A DNA stretch of 64,000 nt from Nostoc linckia z4 (GTDB taxonomy: Bacteria > Cyanobacteriota > Cyanobacteriia > Cyanobacteriales > Nostocaceae), in the NCBI RefSeq assembly GCF_002608075.1, contig NZ_LAHA01000042.1, positions 1 to 64,000 on the forward strand. The letters are read 5' to 3'. Positions 1-8,479 of the stretch are shown here, in pieces (position 1 is the stretch's first letter; every line of letters starts with the position of its first letter). The notes beneath the pieces are model-generated. The model made no database searches. It worked only from the letters and a program-made list of their open reading frames with translations, and was not told where the DNA came from. The position numbers and the translations under genes are program-made.

Positions 1-58
1 CTTGCCTTGCCCTGAGCGAAGCCGTTCGCGTAGCGTCTCGCAGAGAAGGGATGCCCAA
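1..58. repeat. Dispersed intergenic repeat fragment
   Basis: The stretch carries the motif CCTGAGCGAAGCCGTTCGCG followed by a GTCTCGCAGAGAAGGG-like end. Close relatives occur at about 7795-7850 and 29570-29620 of this window, so it is a member of a dispersed repeat family rather than a gene. It sits directly after the stop codon of the minus-strand TPR gene. It is cut by the window edge, so its full length is unknown. Confidence 0.6.
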
Positions 59-2110
59 TCAACCCTTTAACGAAATTAATTGCTGAAAACGTTGGTCTTG
101 GGCGATATCATCAAAATCTAGGTCGGTTGCGGCTTCTTGTTTGTATCTGGGATTTATTTCGATTGCTTGTTGCAGGCTTGTTAAAGATAGTTCTATTTGT
201 CTTTGGAGTGCGTAACAAGCTGCTTTGTTGTAGTAGGCTCTGGCATAATCTGGTTTAATTTCTAAGGCTTTATTAAAACTGACGATCGCTTCGTCGTCGC
301 GTCCTAATCTCACTAGGGTATAGCCGTATTTGTCCCAAATTTTAGGAGAATTGGGTTGCAGTTCTAGGGCTTTTTCTAAGGATGGAATTGCTTGTTCGTA
401 TTGTTCTAAGGCTATTAGAGAAAGACTACGATTTAGCCAAGCAACTGCATCGTCTGGTTTGATTTGTGTGGCTTTATCAAATGAGTCAAAGGCTTGTTGA
501 TGTTGTTGTAAATAACCAAAGGCAACGCCGCGATCGCACCACGCTTGATGATATTCTGGTTGAATTTCAATGGCGCGATCGTAGCAAGCGATAGCATCTT
601 TGTAGCGTTTTAATCTTGCAAGAGTTAAACCGCATTTTAACCAAATAATTGGGTCATCAGGTTGTGTTTTTACTGCTTGGTTGTAAATGACGATGGCATC
701 TTGATAAAGTTTTTCAGAAAATAGTGCATCTGCCTGTTTTATATATTCTTCAGCCGTGAATTTTGGTTGTTGTGGCTGTTCTTGGTTTATTTCTTCAACT
801 TCCTGAGAAATGGATGTTGATGTCATTTCTGTTAATTTTTGCAGAATGATATCTTTTCTTTGTTGGGCATCTGATTGCAATTCTGATAATTGAGAAACAA
901 ACTCTGTTTCTAACTTTTCTAACTTTTCTAAAAGCAGAATTTTTTGTTGTTGGGCGTTGATTTGTAATTCTGAAAATTGGGAACTAAATTCATAGCCAGA
1001 TTTTTGTAAATTCTCAATAATTGATTCTTGAGATTTTTGGGTTTCTACTTCTAATTGAGATAGGCGATCGCTAAATTCTGATTGTAATACTATTAAGCTT
1101 TCTAGAATTTGGTTTTTTTGCTCTTGAGCATCTGTTTGGAGTTGCGATATTTGAAACTTCAATTCATTATCTAACTTTTCCCAAGCCACATTTTTTTGCT
1201 GTTGAATATCTATTTCTAAGTTGGATAATTGAGAAACAAATTCTGACTGCAATTTAGTTAAACTTTCAAGAATTATATCCTTTTGCTGTTGAGTATCAGA
1301 TTGCCATCCAGATAATTGAGATGTAAATTCAGATTTGGATAATTCTAAATCTGCTGCTGCTAATTCTTGCTGTTGTTGGATAACCGATTTGAAATTGGAT
1401 AGTTCTTCAGACAAACTACTTGCCAATTTTTCCATATTTTCCAGCGCTAAATCTTTTCCTTGTTGAGCTTCCAATTCTAAATTAGATAGCGCCACAGCAA
1501 ATTTTGACTCTAAAGATAATATATTTTCTTGAGATTTTTGAATTTCTGATTCTAAGCGATTTAATATCTGTGTTTTAATTAAATTTATTTCAGATGTCAC
1601 AAGAGACACATTTTCTGATTGATTTTTAACTTTTTTTTGCAGAGCAGTGGTTTCTTCTTCTAAGTCGTAATTAATTTTTTGAACTTCTTGAATCAAGTTT
1701 TCTGTATCTTGCTTAACAGTAATTAATTGATTTTGTAATTTTTCCACTCCGTCTAATTGTTGCATTGCGCGCTCAACAATTTCACGGATAATGGCTCGTC
1801 GCAATAGCCAAAGTAAAGCAATAATCGCTAAGGGAAATAAACTTAATATAACTAGCCAGATATTGATTAAAATAGTTGTACGGCTAAAAGCACTCTTCAA
1901 ATCAGATTGAACTTGCTTTTCAGCTCGTAATCGCGTTAATTCTTCGCGTTCCTGATTTGATAACACCGCAGCAGGAGTTGTGGCTGGTTTGGATAATGGC
2001 GCAGATTGTCCACTGGCAATACTAACAGATAGTAGTAAAGGTGAGAAGATAATAGCGCTTTTTACAAATAAAGCGAAAATAGCTTGATTTTTCGTCTTCA
2101 TAACAACCAT
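59..2110 (-). CDS. Membrane-anchored coiled-coil and TPR repeat protein
   Basis: The 683-residue protein has a signal-like hydrophobic segment at about residues 10-34 and a second strong membrane helix near 78-105. A long coiled coil (about 110-440) follows. Its second half is built from about six imperfect repeats of roughly 29 residues, each with an EF.SQLS core followed by QQQK. The C-terminal part (about 455-683) holds around six TPR units and ends with the DFDDIAQDQRF-type tail often seen after cyanobacterial TPRs. TPRs bind proteins, so a scaffold role at the membrane is likely, but no enzyme motif is visible. The ATG at 2110 begins the signal-like segment. Its neighbours do not indicate a pathway. 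Confidence 0.85.
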   Translation of the reverse strand: MVVMKTKNQAIFALFVKSAIIFSPLLLSVSIASGQSAPLSKPATTPAAVLSNQEREELTRLRAEKQVQSDLKSAFSRTTILINIWLVILSLFPLAIIALLWLLRRAIIREIVERAMQQLDGVEKLQNQLITVKQDTENLIQEVQKINYDLEEETTALQKKVKNQSENVSLVTSEINLIKTQILNRLESEIQKSQENILSLESKFAVALSNLELEAQQGKDLALENMEKLASSLSEELSNFKSVIQQQQELAAADLELSKSEFTSQLSGWQSDTQQQKDIILESLTKLQSEFVSQLSNLEIDIQQQKNVAWEKLDNELKFQISQLQTDAQEQKNQILESLIVLQSEFSDRLSQLEVETQKSQESIIENLQKSGYEFSSQFSELQINAQQQKILLLEKLEKLETEFVSQLSELQSDAQQRKDIILQKLTEMTSTSISQEVEEINQEQPQQPKFTAEEYIKQADALFSEKLYQDAIVIYNQAVKTQPDDPIIWLKCGLTLARLKRYKDAIACYDRAIEIQPEYHQAWCDRGVAFGYLQQHQQAFDSFDKATQIKPDDAVAWLNRSLSLIALEQYEQAIPSLEKALELQPNSPKIWDKYGYTLVRLGRDDEAIVSFNKALEIKPDYARAYYNKAACYALQRQIELSLTSLQQAIEINPRYKQEAATDLDFDDIAQDQRFQQLISLKG

Positions 2111-2619
2111 CTCAATCTTTTGGTCAATTCTTGAAGCGGCGTGCCTCTCTCCAATCTATAACAAAATTAAGTAGTAATCTGGTGAAATATACTAAAGGAT
2201 AGGCATTAAGTCGATTCTGTCATACCTGATATCTCAGTAACTACCTCTTTTGGGATATTTAATTTTTTACAATATCTACTGACAACTGATACAGTTTTTT
2301 ATGAGGCTGCGCCAAATACTAGATTTTTTCAACGCATAGGCGCTTCTCTACGAAACGCTACGCCAAGGCCTTAGGTACGCTGAAGTTAGGGACTTCCAAG
2401 TAAAAAAATATTCCAGAGAAGACTGTTAACGGGGAGATGGGGAAAGGGGAAAGGGGAAAGGGGAAACTTCCAAGTAAAAAATATTCCAGAGAAGACAGCC
2501 TAAATCGGAATAATTTATTTTTTGGAGTTCCCTTAGTTCACTCTATCTACACACAAAAATTAAACTGGATTACTATAATATTTTCGGAATTCTTCTTTAA
2601 TTAAAAAAGGCGGTAGAAA
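2111..2619. repeat. Intergenic region with direct repeats and GGGGAAA tandem
   Basis: No gene is visible. A 31-32 nt segment starting ACTTCCAAGT and ending CAGAGAAGAC occurs twice, at 2392-2423 and 2466-2496, differing by one A. Between them lies a short run of the heptamer GGGGAAA (about 2439-2465). A CTTCTCTACGAAACGCTACG-type repeat fragment lies near 2343-2365. The arrangement looks like a duplicated flank around a heptamer tract and is typical of Nostoc intergenic DNA. Confidence 0.65.
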
Positions 2620-2880
2620 ATGGGTCGCATTAATCCTTTTACACTGCAAATGCAGATTACCCGAATGTTTGAGCAGGGACAATCATTCTTTGCCACAACC
2701 AAAGTGCAAGAATGGTTGAAAGAACGCCAACACAATCCACTAGATTATGATATTATTTTCCATCAAAAACCTGCGCCTCCTGGTTCCAAACAAGTGATAG
2801 CTGTGGAAATTGAATTACGCCGCAAAGATGGACAACCAGTAGATCCTTGGTTGCAAGAACAAGCCAACCTTCATGCGTGA
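2620..2880 (+). CDS. Small conserved hypothetical protein, 86 aa
   Basis: The 86-residue soluble protein starts MGRINPFTLQMQITRMFEQG and ends in a charged region with RRKDGQPVDPW. A purine-rich AAGGCGG lies about 7 bases before the ATG and supports the start. It has no signal peptide, membrane helix or catalytic motif. The pattern resembles small conserved proteins I associate with cyanobacteria, but I cannot name a function. It stands alone, with long repeat-bearing spacers on both sides. Confidence 0.75.
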   Translation: MGRINPFTLQMQITRMFEQGQSFFATTKVQEWLKERQHNPLDYDIIFHQKPAPPGSKQVIAVEIELRRKDGQPVDPWLQEQANLHA

Positions 2881-3312
2881 GACAATTTTGAATTTGAGAT
2901 TTTGGATTTTCGATTGTGAACAAAATGTAGGGTGTGTCAAGACTAAAATAGTGGATTAATAAACTCTTGTGGGGTGGGCATCCTGCCCGCCCGGACGGGT
3001 GAGGACACCCATCCCACAATAAAATCTATTGCAATATTTAAGACTTGTTACGCCACTACATTAATTTGATTTTCACTGAATTCTGACTTCTGACTCCTGA
3101 ATTCTGTTTGATAATTTTTTAATTTTTAAAATTCACAGTATCTTAACAGAATTTACGAAAATCAAGAATTATAAATTGCGGAAAGCTTTTTGTTGAATTT
3201 GTAGTAGTTATGTAAGAATTTAGAATGATTCAAAAATCTCATCTGTGATGAATGATGTGATTTTCAAGCTGATTAATTCTGAATTTTAACATTACTTTGG
3301 CAAATAATAAAA
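2881..3312. other. Non-coding spacer with an imperfect palindrome
   Basis: At about 2969-3018 there is an imperfect inverted repeat whose arms begin GTGGGGTGGGCATCC and end GGACACCCATCCCAC, an interspersed type of sequence. A TTCTGACTTCTGACTCC heptamer-like run occurs near 3080-3096. The rest is AT-rich and I see no gene or RNA in it. Confidence 0.5.
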
Positions 3313-3705
3313 ATGAAATCTAATCGATTTTGGGTTTTTGCGTTTTGGTTTTACTTTGGGATTTTAATGTCCATTTCCATATCAGCCTACCTAAAAATTA
3401 TTCCAGTTGAACTTTCTCAATTTCCGTATTTCGATACAATAATGCATTTTTTGTTGTTGGGAATTGCTGCATACTTGGGACACCTAGCATTAAATAAACG
3501 TAAAATTGAGATATTTAATATTTCACTGCCATTGACACCATTTCTTGTCATCTTTTTTTGTATCGTTGACGAAATCATTCAATTATTGACACCCCATCGC
3601 AGTTTTGATTTAGTTGATTTAGCTGCTGATTTATTTGGTGTTGTATTATTTACTTTTTTGGCAGAAATACAAAATCTGCATAAATCTCAAAAGAATCAAA
3701 TTTGA
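3313..3705 (+). CDS. VanZ-like membrane protein
   Basis: The 130-residue protein is mostly hydrophobic with about four membrane helices (near 8-26, 38-58, 70-90 and 105-122). The conserved VanZ-type pattern is visible: a D.IMHF segment after the first loop (DTIMHFLLLG) and an E.IQ..TPHRSFDL.DL.AD..G segment near the third and fourth helices. VanZ-family proteins are small membrane proteins; the founding member confers low-level teicoplanin resistance, but most members have no known role. No good ribosome site precedes the ATG. The following methyltransferase gene is 142 bases away and may or may not be cotranscribed. Confidence 0.8.
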   Translation: MKSNRFWVFAFWFYFGILMSISISAYLKIIPVELSQFPYFDTIMHFLLLGIAAYLGHLALNKRKIEIFNISLPLTPFLVIFFCIVDEIIQLLTPHRSFDLVDLAADLFGVVLFTFLAEIQNLHKSQKNQI

Positions 3706-3847
3706 AAAGTAGTGAATATTTATCTAAAATCACCCAATCAGGTGAATCGCTTGGGTGAAGTTAAACAAAAGTAAATATAATATCTTGAGGCTATAAATGG
3801 TTAAACGATACACCAATTTGTAGCCTTAAAAATTAGGAAGTGGATAA

Positions 3848-4504
3848 ATGAGTGTAAACCAAATTTGTGGAGAATTATCAAATCAAATTTATGTAAATTT
3901 AGGTAAATTTTTTTTGAGACGGATGATGGCTGGACATAGCAGCACCTATGATAAAAAATTAGGCGATCGCAAATTTTCACTTTTTGCTAATCTCCAAGGT
4001 AAAGTATTAGAAATTAATCCGCGAAATGGCTCTAATTTACCCTACTATCCTAACAATATCGATTTAATAGCTATTGAACCAAGCTTACAAATGCATTCCT
4101 CTCTGCGAAAACAAGCAAAAAAACTTGGTTTGAATATCGATATCCGCTTTGGTAATGCTGAATGGCTAAATGTTGAAGATAATAGCGTTGATACCGTTGT
4201 TGCTACCTTTGTTTTGTCTTCTGTGCCGAATATCAACTATACATTACAGGCAATTTTAAGAGTACTAAAACCAGGCGGGCGCTTGTTATTTATTGAACAT
4301 ATCCCTGCACCCCAAGGAAGTTTTTTGCGAAAAATACAAAATACAATTAGTCCGATTTGGAAAACTTTAGCTGATATTTCTCATCGAGATAGGGAAATTG
4401 ATGTTGCTTTAGAAAATGCTGGTTTTACTAGTGTTAGTTATGAGCAGTTTCAACTGGGATTGTTTATGATGAGTCAGCATATTATTGGTGTAGCTACAAA
4501 ATGA
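3848..4504 (+). CDS. Class I SAM-dependent methyltransferase, METTL7-like
   Basis: The 218-residue protein has a Rossmann methyltransferase fold. Motif I is at residues 53-62 (VLEINPRNGS), then NLPYYP and an acidic end to strand 2 (IAIEPS), and a post-motif VLKPGGRLLFIEHI. The C-terminal half, with EHI.AP.GS, W..L.D and the late LENAGF, resembles the METTL7/UbiE-like group. Motif I is unusual: family members normally have a glycine-rich E.GPGTG, whereas here two glycines are replaced (NPRNG). SAM binding may therefore be weak or altered. The substrate is unknown. GGAAG about 8 bases upstream supports the ATG. Confidence 0.8.
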   Translation: MSVNQICGELSNQIYVNLGKFFLRRMMAGHSSTYDKKLGDRKFSLFANLQGKVLEINPRNGSNLPYYPNNIDLIAIEPSLQMHSSLRKQAKKLGLNIDIRFGNAEWLNVEDNSVDTVVATFVLSSVPNINYTLQAILRVLKPGGRLLFIEHIPAPQGSFLRKIQNTISPIWKTLADISHRDREIDVALENAGFTSVSYEQFQLGLFMMSQHIIGVATK

Positions 4505-4934
4505 ACAAGTAAGTTTTTAATAATTATTTTTTGGTAATATAAAGTTAATTTTTCAATATTACATGGGGAAAAATCGAACCGCAAAGTACGCAAAGAGATA
4601 AGAGTTGAAGTAGGTAGCTATGATTAAACAAGTTGCAAGTGGCAAGTATAGTTTTGTAATGGGGATTTTAACGCCACAACAAAATTTGCTGGTTATAAAA
4701 CTGGGGGACTTAAACCCCCAGAATTTGTTAAATCTCAGAAATTATTGTTTCTGTGCGGCGGGGTCGAGTCTATGGTGCAAATGCTGATTCTCTCGTTAAC
4801 CCGGCCGATATCCTTCTACACAAGGGTTTCAGAGTTTTTCGCCTCTGCTTTTTCTCTGGAAACAGCCTTCGGTTTCTACCCCGTCGCAAATGGCGTCTGG
4901 ACATTAGGTGGTGTCAGGGTTTAAATTAATAGGG
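4505..4934. promoter_or_regulatory. Spacer and probable CRISPR leader
   Basis: This stretch contains no gene. It includes a dispersed ACCGCAAAGTACGCAAAGAG-type repeat (4578-4597) and a hairpin with 7-bp arms CTGGGGG/CCCCCAG at 4701-4721. The last 170 or so bases, directly upstream of the first CRISPR repeat, are the expected leader position, because the repeats end in GGAAAC on the plus strand and the degenerate repeat lies at the far end. The leader role is inferred from position and orientation only. Confidence 0.45.
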
Positions 4935-5350
4935 GCCGCTTCTCTTCTGAGAAGTGGAATTAATGGAAACTTGTTCCATCTGAATGCTGATAGAACCTAT
5001 ATCTTGTAAGTTGCCGCTTCTCTTCTGAGAAGTGGAATTAATGGAAACATATTTGAAGGTAGAGATTTTGTTGGAAGTAAACATTTACGCCGCTTCTCTT
5101 CTGAGAAGTGGAATTAATGGAAACTTTTTAGTCGTTTCAGTTGTTAGTCGCTCTTGCTTCTTGCCGCTTCTCTTCTGAGAAGTGGAATTAATGGAAACTT
5201 AGAAGCCGTTGAACGATACAAGGTAGATATAGGCCGCTTCTCTTCTGAGAAGTGGAATTAATGGAAACAGGACTCATCTTGTCTAAAAAGCCAGTTCCAT
5301 TTTTTACAACTACAGCCGCTTGTCTTCTAAGAAGTGGAATTAATGGAAAC
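4935..5350 (+). CRISPR. CRISPR array, 6 repeats and 5 spacers, no cas genes nearby
   Basis: Six copies of a 36-nt repeat start at 4935, 5013, 5089, 5163, 5233 and 5315. Each begins GCCGCTTCTC and ends AATGGAAAC. Spacers are 42, 40, 38, 34 and 46 nt and unrelated to each other. The first five repeats are identical. The sixth has two changes (C to G at position 8, G to A at position 15). A stem CCGCTTCTC/GAGAAGTGG (one G-U pair) closes a TTCT loop, and the changes break two pairs. The GGAAAC end gives a plausible crRNA 5' handle AUGGAAAC, so transcription is likely on the plus strand. No cas gene lies in the window, so the array depends on distant machinery or is inactive. Confidence 0.93.
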
Positions 5351-6286
5351 CAGCAATCTTTGTTCCATACCAACATTACCCTGCAAGCCACCTGTGTGTA
5401 CCAGCAGCAAACTTTTGCCTTTAGCAAAAAAACCCTGCTGTAATAAATCCATCACGCCATAAAACATTTTGGCAGTATATACATAATCAAGAGGTACATT
5501 GTGCGCCGAGCTAAATTCTTGGCTGAATCGTAGCAACTCCTGATTGACTTTTGCATAGCCGCCGAAGTGATAATCACACATTAATTCCCAACAAGCGGGA
5601 GAATTATATGGACTCGGTAAACCAGAGGCGAGGTAATTTGTCAAGAGATTTTCTATTTCTTTTCCTAGAAAATTGCCATTTTTCAACACCGGAAAAGCGA
5701 TCGCTTTTTGTCTTTGATTTAAAGAAAGTGCAATTCCAGCCAGCGTTGTTGCAGTACCGCAGGCTAGGCAAATATAATCAAAGGCGTAGCCAGCGGTAGA
5801 CATCCCTTGATTAATTATCTCTGTACAACCGCGCACGCCGTTTAAATTATTACCACCTTCAGGAATGATAAACACCTCACCAAAACGCTGTTGCAGAGAT
5901 TCATGTAACTCTGCTGTGTTGCGTTGTCGATACATCTGGCGCGAAAGATACACAAGTTCCATACCCTGCTGTACAGCAAAACTCAGCGTTGGATTCAATG
6001 GTAAATTTTCCTCGCCACGAATTACGCCGATGGTATGAAATCCCAAAAGATTAGCGGCGGCTGCGGTTGCATAAATGTGATTAGAATAAGCGCCGCCAAA
6101 GGTAAGCAGTTTAGTGAAATTTTTTTGCTTTGCTTCTAATAAATTATATTTCAACTTATACCATTTATTCCCATTAACCCACGGGTGCATAACATCAAGG
6201 CGTAGCACACACAAATTAACACCAGCTTCACGGGTAATTTTGCTGTTGATTTGTTGAATAAATGGAGGAATAAATATTAATGACAT
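5327..6286 (-). CDS. D-cysteine desulfhydrase / ACC deaminase family PLP enzyme
   Basis: The protein is about 319 residues from the ATG at 6286; an in-frame TTG at 6298 would add four. It belongs to the fold-type II PLP family of DcyD and ACC deaminase. The PLP lysine is expected at residue 41 in NGNKWYKLKYN, followed by LLTFGGAYSNH, the substrate-side motif. Later motifs are IPEGGNN and the terminal LLLVHTGGLQG, which matches the normal family end. Only the last seven residues (VSINSTS) and the TAG stop come from the final CRISPR repeat, so the enzyme is probably intact. The gene converges on the array. Choosing between D-cysteine desulfhydrase and deaminase activity needs assay. Confidence 0.85.
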   Translation of the reverse strand: MSLIFIPPFIQQINSKITREAGVNLCVLRLDVMHPWVNGNKWYKLKYNLLEAKQKNFTKLLTFGGAYSNHIYATAAAANLLGFHTIGVIRGEENLPLNPTLSFAVQQGMELVYLSRQMYRQRNTAELHESLQQRFGEVFIIPEGGNNLNGVRGCTEIINQGMSTAGYAFDYICLACGTATTLAGIALSLNQRQKAIAFPVLKNGNFLGKEIENLLTNYLASGLPSPYNSPACWELMCDYHFGGYAKVNQELLRFSQEFSSAHNVPLDYVYTAKMFYGVMDLLQQGFFAKGKSLLLVHTGGLQGNVGMEQRLLVSINSTS

Positions 6287-6298
6287 CAGATACAGCAA

Positions 6299-6795
6299 AT
6301 TGCAACTTTGTGAGGTACAGGTAATTGTAAGGGTGAACGGCTGTACCCTGCGGGAAGGCGAGCCTACGCCCTTACGCTTGTATTTGTATCATTTAAGTAG
6401 ATGGACATAAATAAATATAATATGTTCTGTCATTATGTTCTGTCATTGCGAGCGAAGCGAAGCAATCCCAGAGACTTTGCGATTGCTTCGCTTCGCTCTC
6501 TACGAGACGCTACGCGAACGCAATGACATCTTAGATTTAATCATGACTATCTACTTATAAAGTGAAATGGTATGACACCTTTCATTGAAGGATTTTTCGT
6601 CATTCCACCCGATGTAGAGACGTAGCAATGCTACGTCTCTACTTTTGCGCCTTCAACCAAAATATACGATTTTCCTTTGCGTCCTTGCACCTTTGCGTGA
6701 GATTATCCTTAAGCGAACCCCATAGCCCTACTTGCTGTTTCCTATGTTTTTGAACAAAGTTAGGCACTAATTACTTGTTGTTCGGGTTCGACTAA
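6299..6795. repeat. Intergenic region with palindromic repeats
   Basis: There is no gene. A perfect 18-bp inverted repeat (GAGCGAAGCGAAGCAATC at 6450-6467 and its complement at 6481-6498, 13-base loop) lies in a TGTCATTGCGAGCGAAGCG element. A second palindrome, 14-bp arms GTAGAGACGTAGCA with a one-base centre, covers 6614-6642. The same palindrome type occurs inside the Rieske gene at 35919-35946. Both could form strong hairpins at the 3' side of the 155-residue gene. Confidence 0.8.
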
Positions 6796-7263
6796 CTAAT
6801 TATTAACTACATCAAATCTAATGGTAGTAGATGCCCAATCTTTGAAATCGGGTGCTAACCAGACTAGCTTGCAGAGAATTTCGTCATTAACCCACAATAC
6901 CAAGGGAAACTTAAACTGTTTGCGAAACTCATCTCGCATGATGTTAGTGCTAATGATTAATTGATTAATTGCCTCTACAGATTCTAAGCCCCGTACCATT
7001 AAAGCTTCGGGTTGAGTAGCACCAATTTTATTGGCAATAGGAGTGTATAACGTATCTGTTGCTGGTGTCAGCTGGATTTCGGGAATGTCGGTTGATGAAA
7101 ATTCTGTTAACCAATTCAGGACTTGCTGCTGTCTTTCAATGCTGTTACAACACGCTAAAATCAGTGAAAACTCTCCAGCTGCAACCATCATCGCCCTTGC
7201 CAATCTTTTGCTAGTTGCTGTGCTGTTAACTGTAGTGTTTTCCGAACTAGTTAAGCCGATCAT
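6796..7263 (-). CDS. Stand-alone N-terminal domain of a STAND/TPR-type protein, possibly truncated
   Basis: The 155-residue protein contains LILACCNS near residue 33 and ends FPLVLWVNDEILCKLVWLAPDFKDWASTTIRFD. This resembles the P-loop-like domain that opens many large cyanobacterial proteins with TPR or ATPase modules, where LLLACCD and FPLVLWV.....L...APDFW.WR are recurring. Such domains are normally followed by several hundred residues. Here a TAG follows RFDVVNN, and reading on gives only eleven more codons (LVEPEQQVISA) before a TAA. It may be the remnant of a larger gene or a free-standing domain. No Walker A lysine motif is seen. Confidence 0.6.
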   Translation of the reverse strand: MIGLTSSENTTVNSTATSKRLARAMMVAAGEFSLILACCNSIERQQQVLNWLTEFSSTDIPEIQLTPATDTLYTPIANKIGATQPEALMVRGLESVEAINQLIISTNIMRDEFRKQFKFPLVLWVNDEILCKLVWLAPDFKDWASTTIRFDVVNN

Positions 7264-8039
7264 TTATAAAATCCTGCTTTCAAATTAAAAATAGCGGATC
7301 GTTATTCAGTTATTCTACCCTATTGATTTTTACTCAAAAATGTTAAAGGATAATTTTTACTATCTTTATGGGAATAATTTTAACATAATTTTATACTGGC
7401 TTCAAATAATTAGAGTATTGTGAACTATTGCAAATTTACAATTCAGAATTAATGTGAAGACAACATCAATAATTTGATTCAAGAAAACCAGAAAAGCCTA
7501 AAATGAGGACTTTCATCATTACTTTATCCTCTATAAATTTTCGTATCTGTGAGTAATTAAGTAATTTTATATTTAAATTTTGTTAAAATATATACTCAAC
7601 ATAAGTCTAATAACAAGTATTGGCAAGTGGGAGAAAATTCATCGCAATTTCGGGAGCATAGTTAGCCGTGTTCTTTAGTTTTTAGCTTATTCAAAGAGAA
7701 AAATCTTCCTCCATTGGTTCATAAGACTTCTTGCAGAAGTCGGGAAAAGGGGGTGCATGTTTGGTATTTTCCCTTTCCCCGGTTGGTGAGCTTGCCTGTC
7801 CTGAGCTTTGTCGTTGGCGTTGGCGAAGCCTCTCGTAGAGAAGGGTCGAACTATTAACCTTTTCCCAGACCACAAGGGAAGTTCATACTGCTTATCCGAA
7901 CCGTATTGAGTGTCATCCTTTTGATAGAACTATAAATTGAAGATGTCGCCCCATTAGTCAGAGGACACGGTATTTTTCGCTTTCTAAGATTGGTTCAGAA
8001 CGTCAGACCATAACAAGTCATGTACGATCTGGAGGAAAA
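7264..8039. other. Long AT-rich spacer with dispersed repeats
   Basis: I see no supported gene. Bases 7720-7740 (a CATAAGACTTCTTGCAGAAGT element joined to a GGGAAAAGGGGG tract) match the complement of 62747-62767. Bases 7795-7850 carry another copy of the CCTGAGC...CTCGTAGAGAAGGG repeat type. Two overlapping small minus-strand reading frames here lie wholly within these repeats and are not credible. The segment just before 8040 should hold the promoter of the DUF2267 gene. Confidence 0.5.
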
Positions 8040-8447
8040 ATGCAACACGATGAGTTTATTGGACAGGTGCAAAATCGTGCCCGTCTGAGTTCGCGTGGTG
8101 ACGCAGAACTGGCAACCCGCGCGACTCTAGAGACGCTAGCAGAAAGGTTAGCTGGAGATGAGCCTTTTAATGCTGCTGCCCAGCTGCCAAGAGGCATTGC
8201 AGAATACATGCGACATGAATATGCAGGTGCTGGAGAACGCTTTTCTATTAATGAATTTTTTGAGCGAGTAAGTCAAAGAGAAAGTGTGCAGCTGCCAGAT
8301 GCTGTTCATCATGCCCGTGTAGTTATTGAGGTATTGAGTGAAGCCATTAGCACAGGCGAAATCGATGATATTCGCTCTCAACTGCCATCAGAATTCGATC
8401 CGTTGTTTGAGGCAGGCAGTAAAGGACGAATGCGGATAAATACTTAA
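8040..8447 (+). CDS. DUF2267 family protein
   Basis: The 135-residue protein matches the DUF2267 pattern: an N-terminal HDEFIGQVQNRARL helix, a repeat of ATRATLETLAERL, LP.GIAEYM, then a second copy of similar helices with HHARVVIEVLSEAI and LPSEFDPLFEAG at the end. The family has no proven biochemical role and often sits beside stress genes. A strong GGAGG lies about 6 bases before the ATG. The phosphoribosyltransferase gene follows 32 bases later on the same strand, and the two are probably cotranscribed. Confidence 0.9.
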   Translation: MQHDEFIGQVQNRARLSSRGDAELATRATLETLAERLAGDEPFNAAAQLPRGIAEYMRHEYAGAGERFSINEFFERVSQRESVQLPDAVHHARVVIEVLSEAISTGEIDDIRSQLPSEFDPLFEAGSKGRMRINT

Positions 8448-8479
8448 AATTTTTGTCAATTCATTAGGAGTGTTACACC

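Noticed and set aside
4740-4930. Possible structured RNA (riboswitch or tRNA) before the CRISPR array
   Set aside because: GC-rich with short inverted pieces, but no cloverleaf and no riboswitch core that I can identify; position favours a CRISPR leader.
6450-6498. Insertion sequence end
   Set aside because: The 18-bp inverted repeat has only a 13-base centre and no transposase nearby; it is a palindromic repeat, not an IS.
7687-7875. Two overlapping minus-strand frames of about 60 codons
   Set aside because: They cover dispersed repeats and overlap each other; no ribosome site or similarity pattern.
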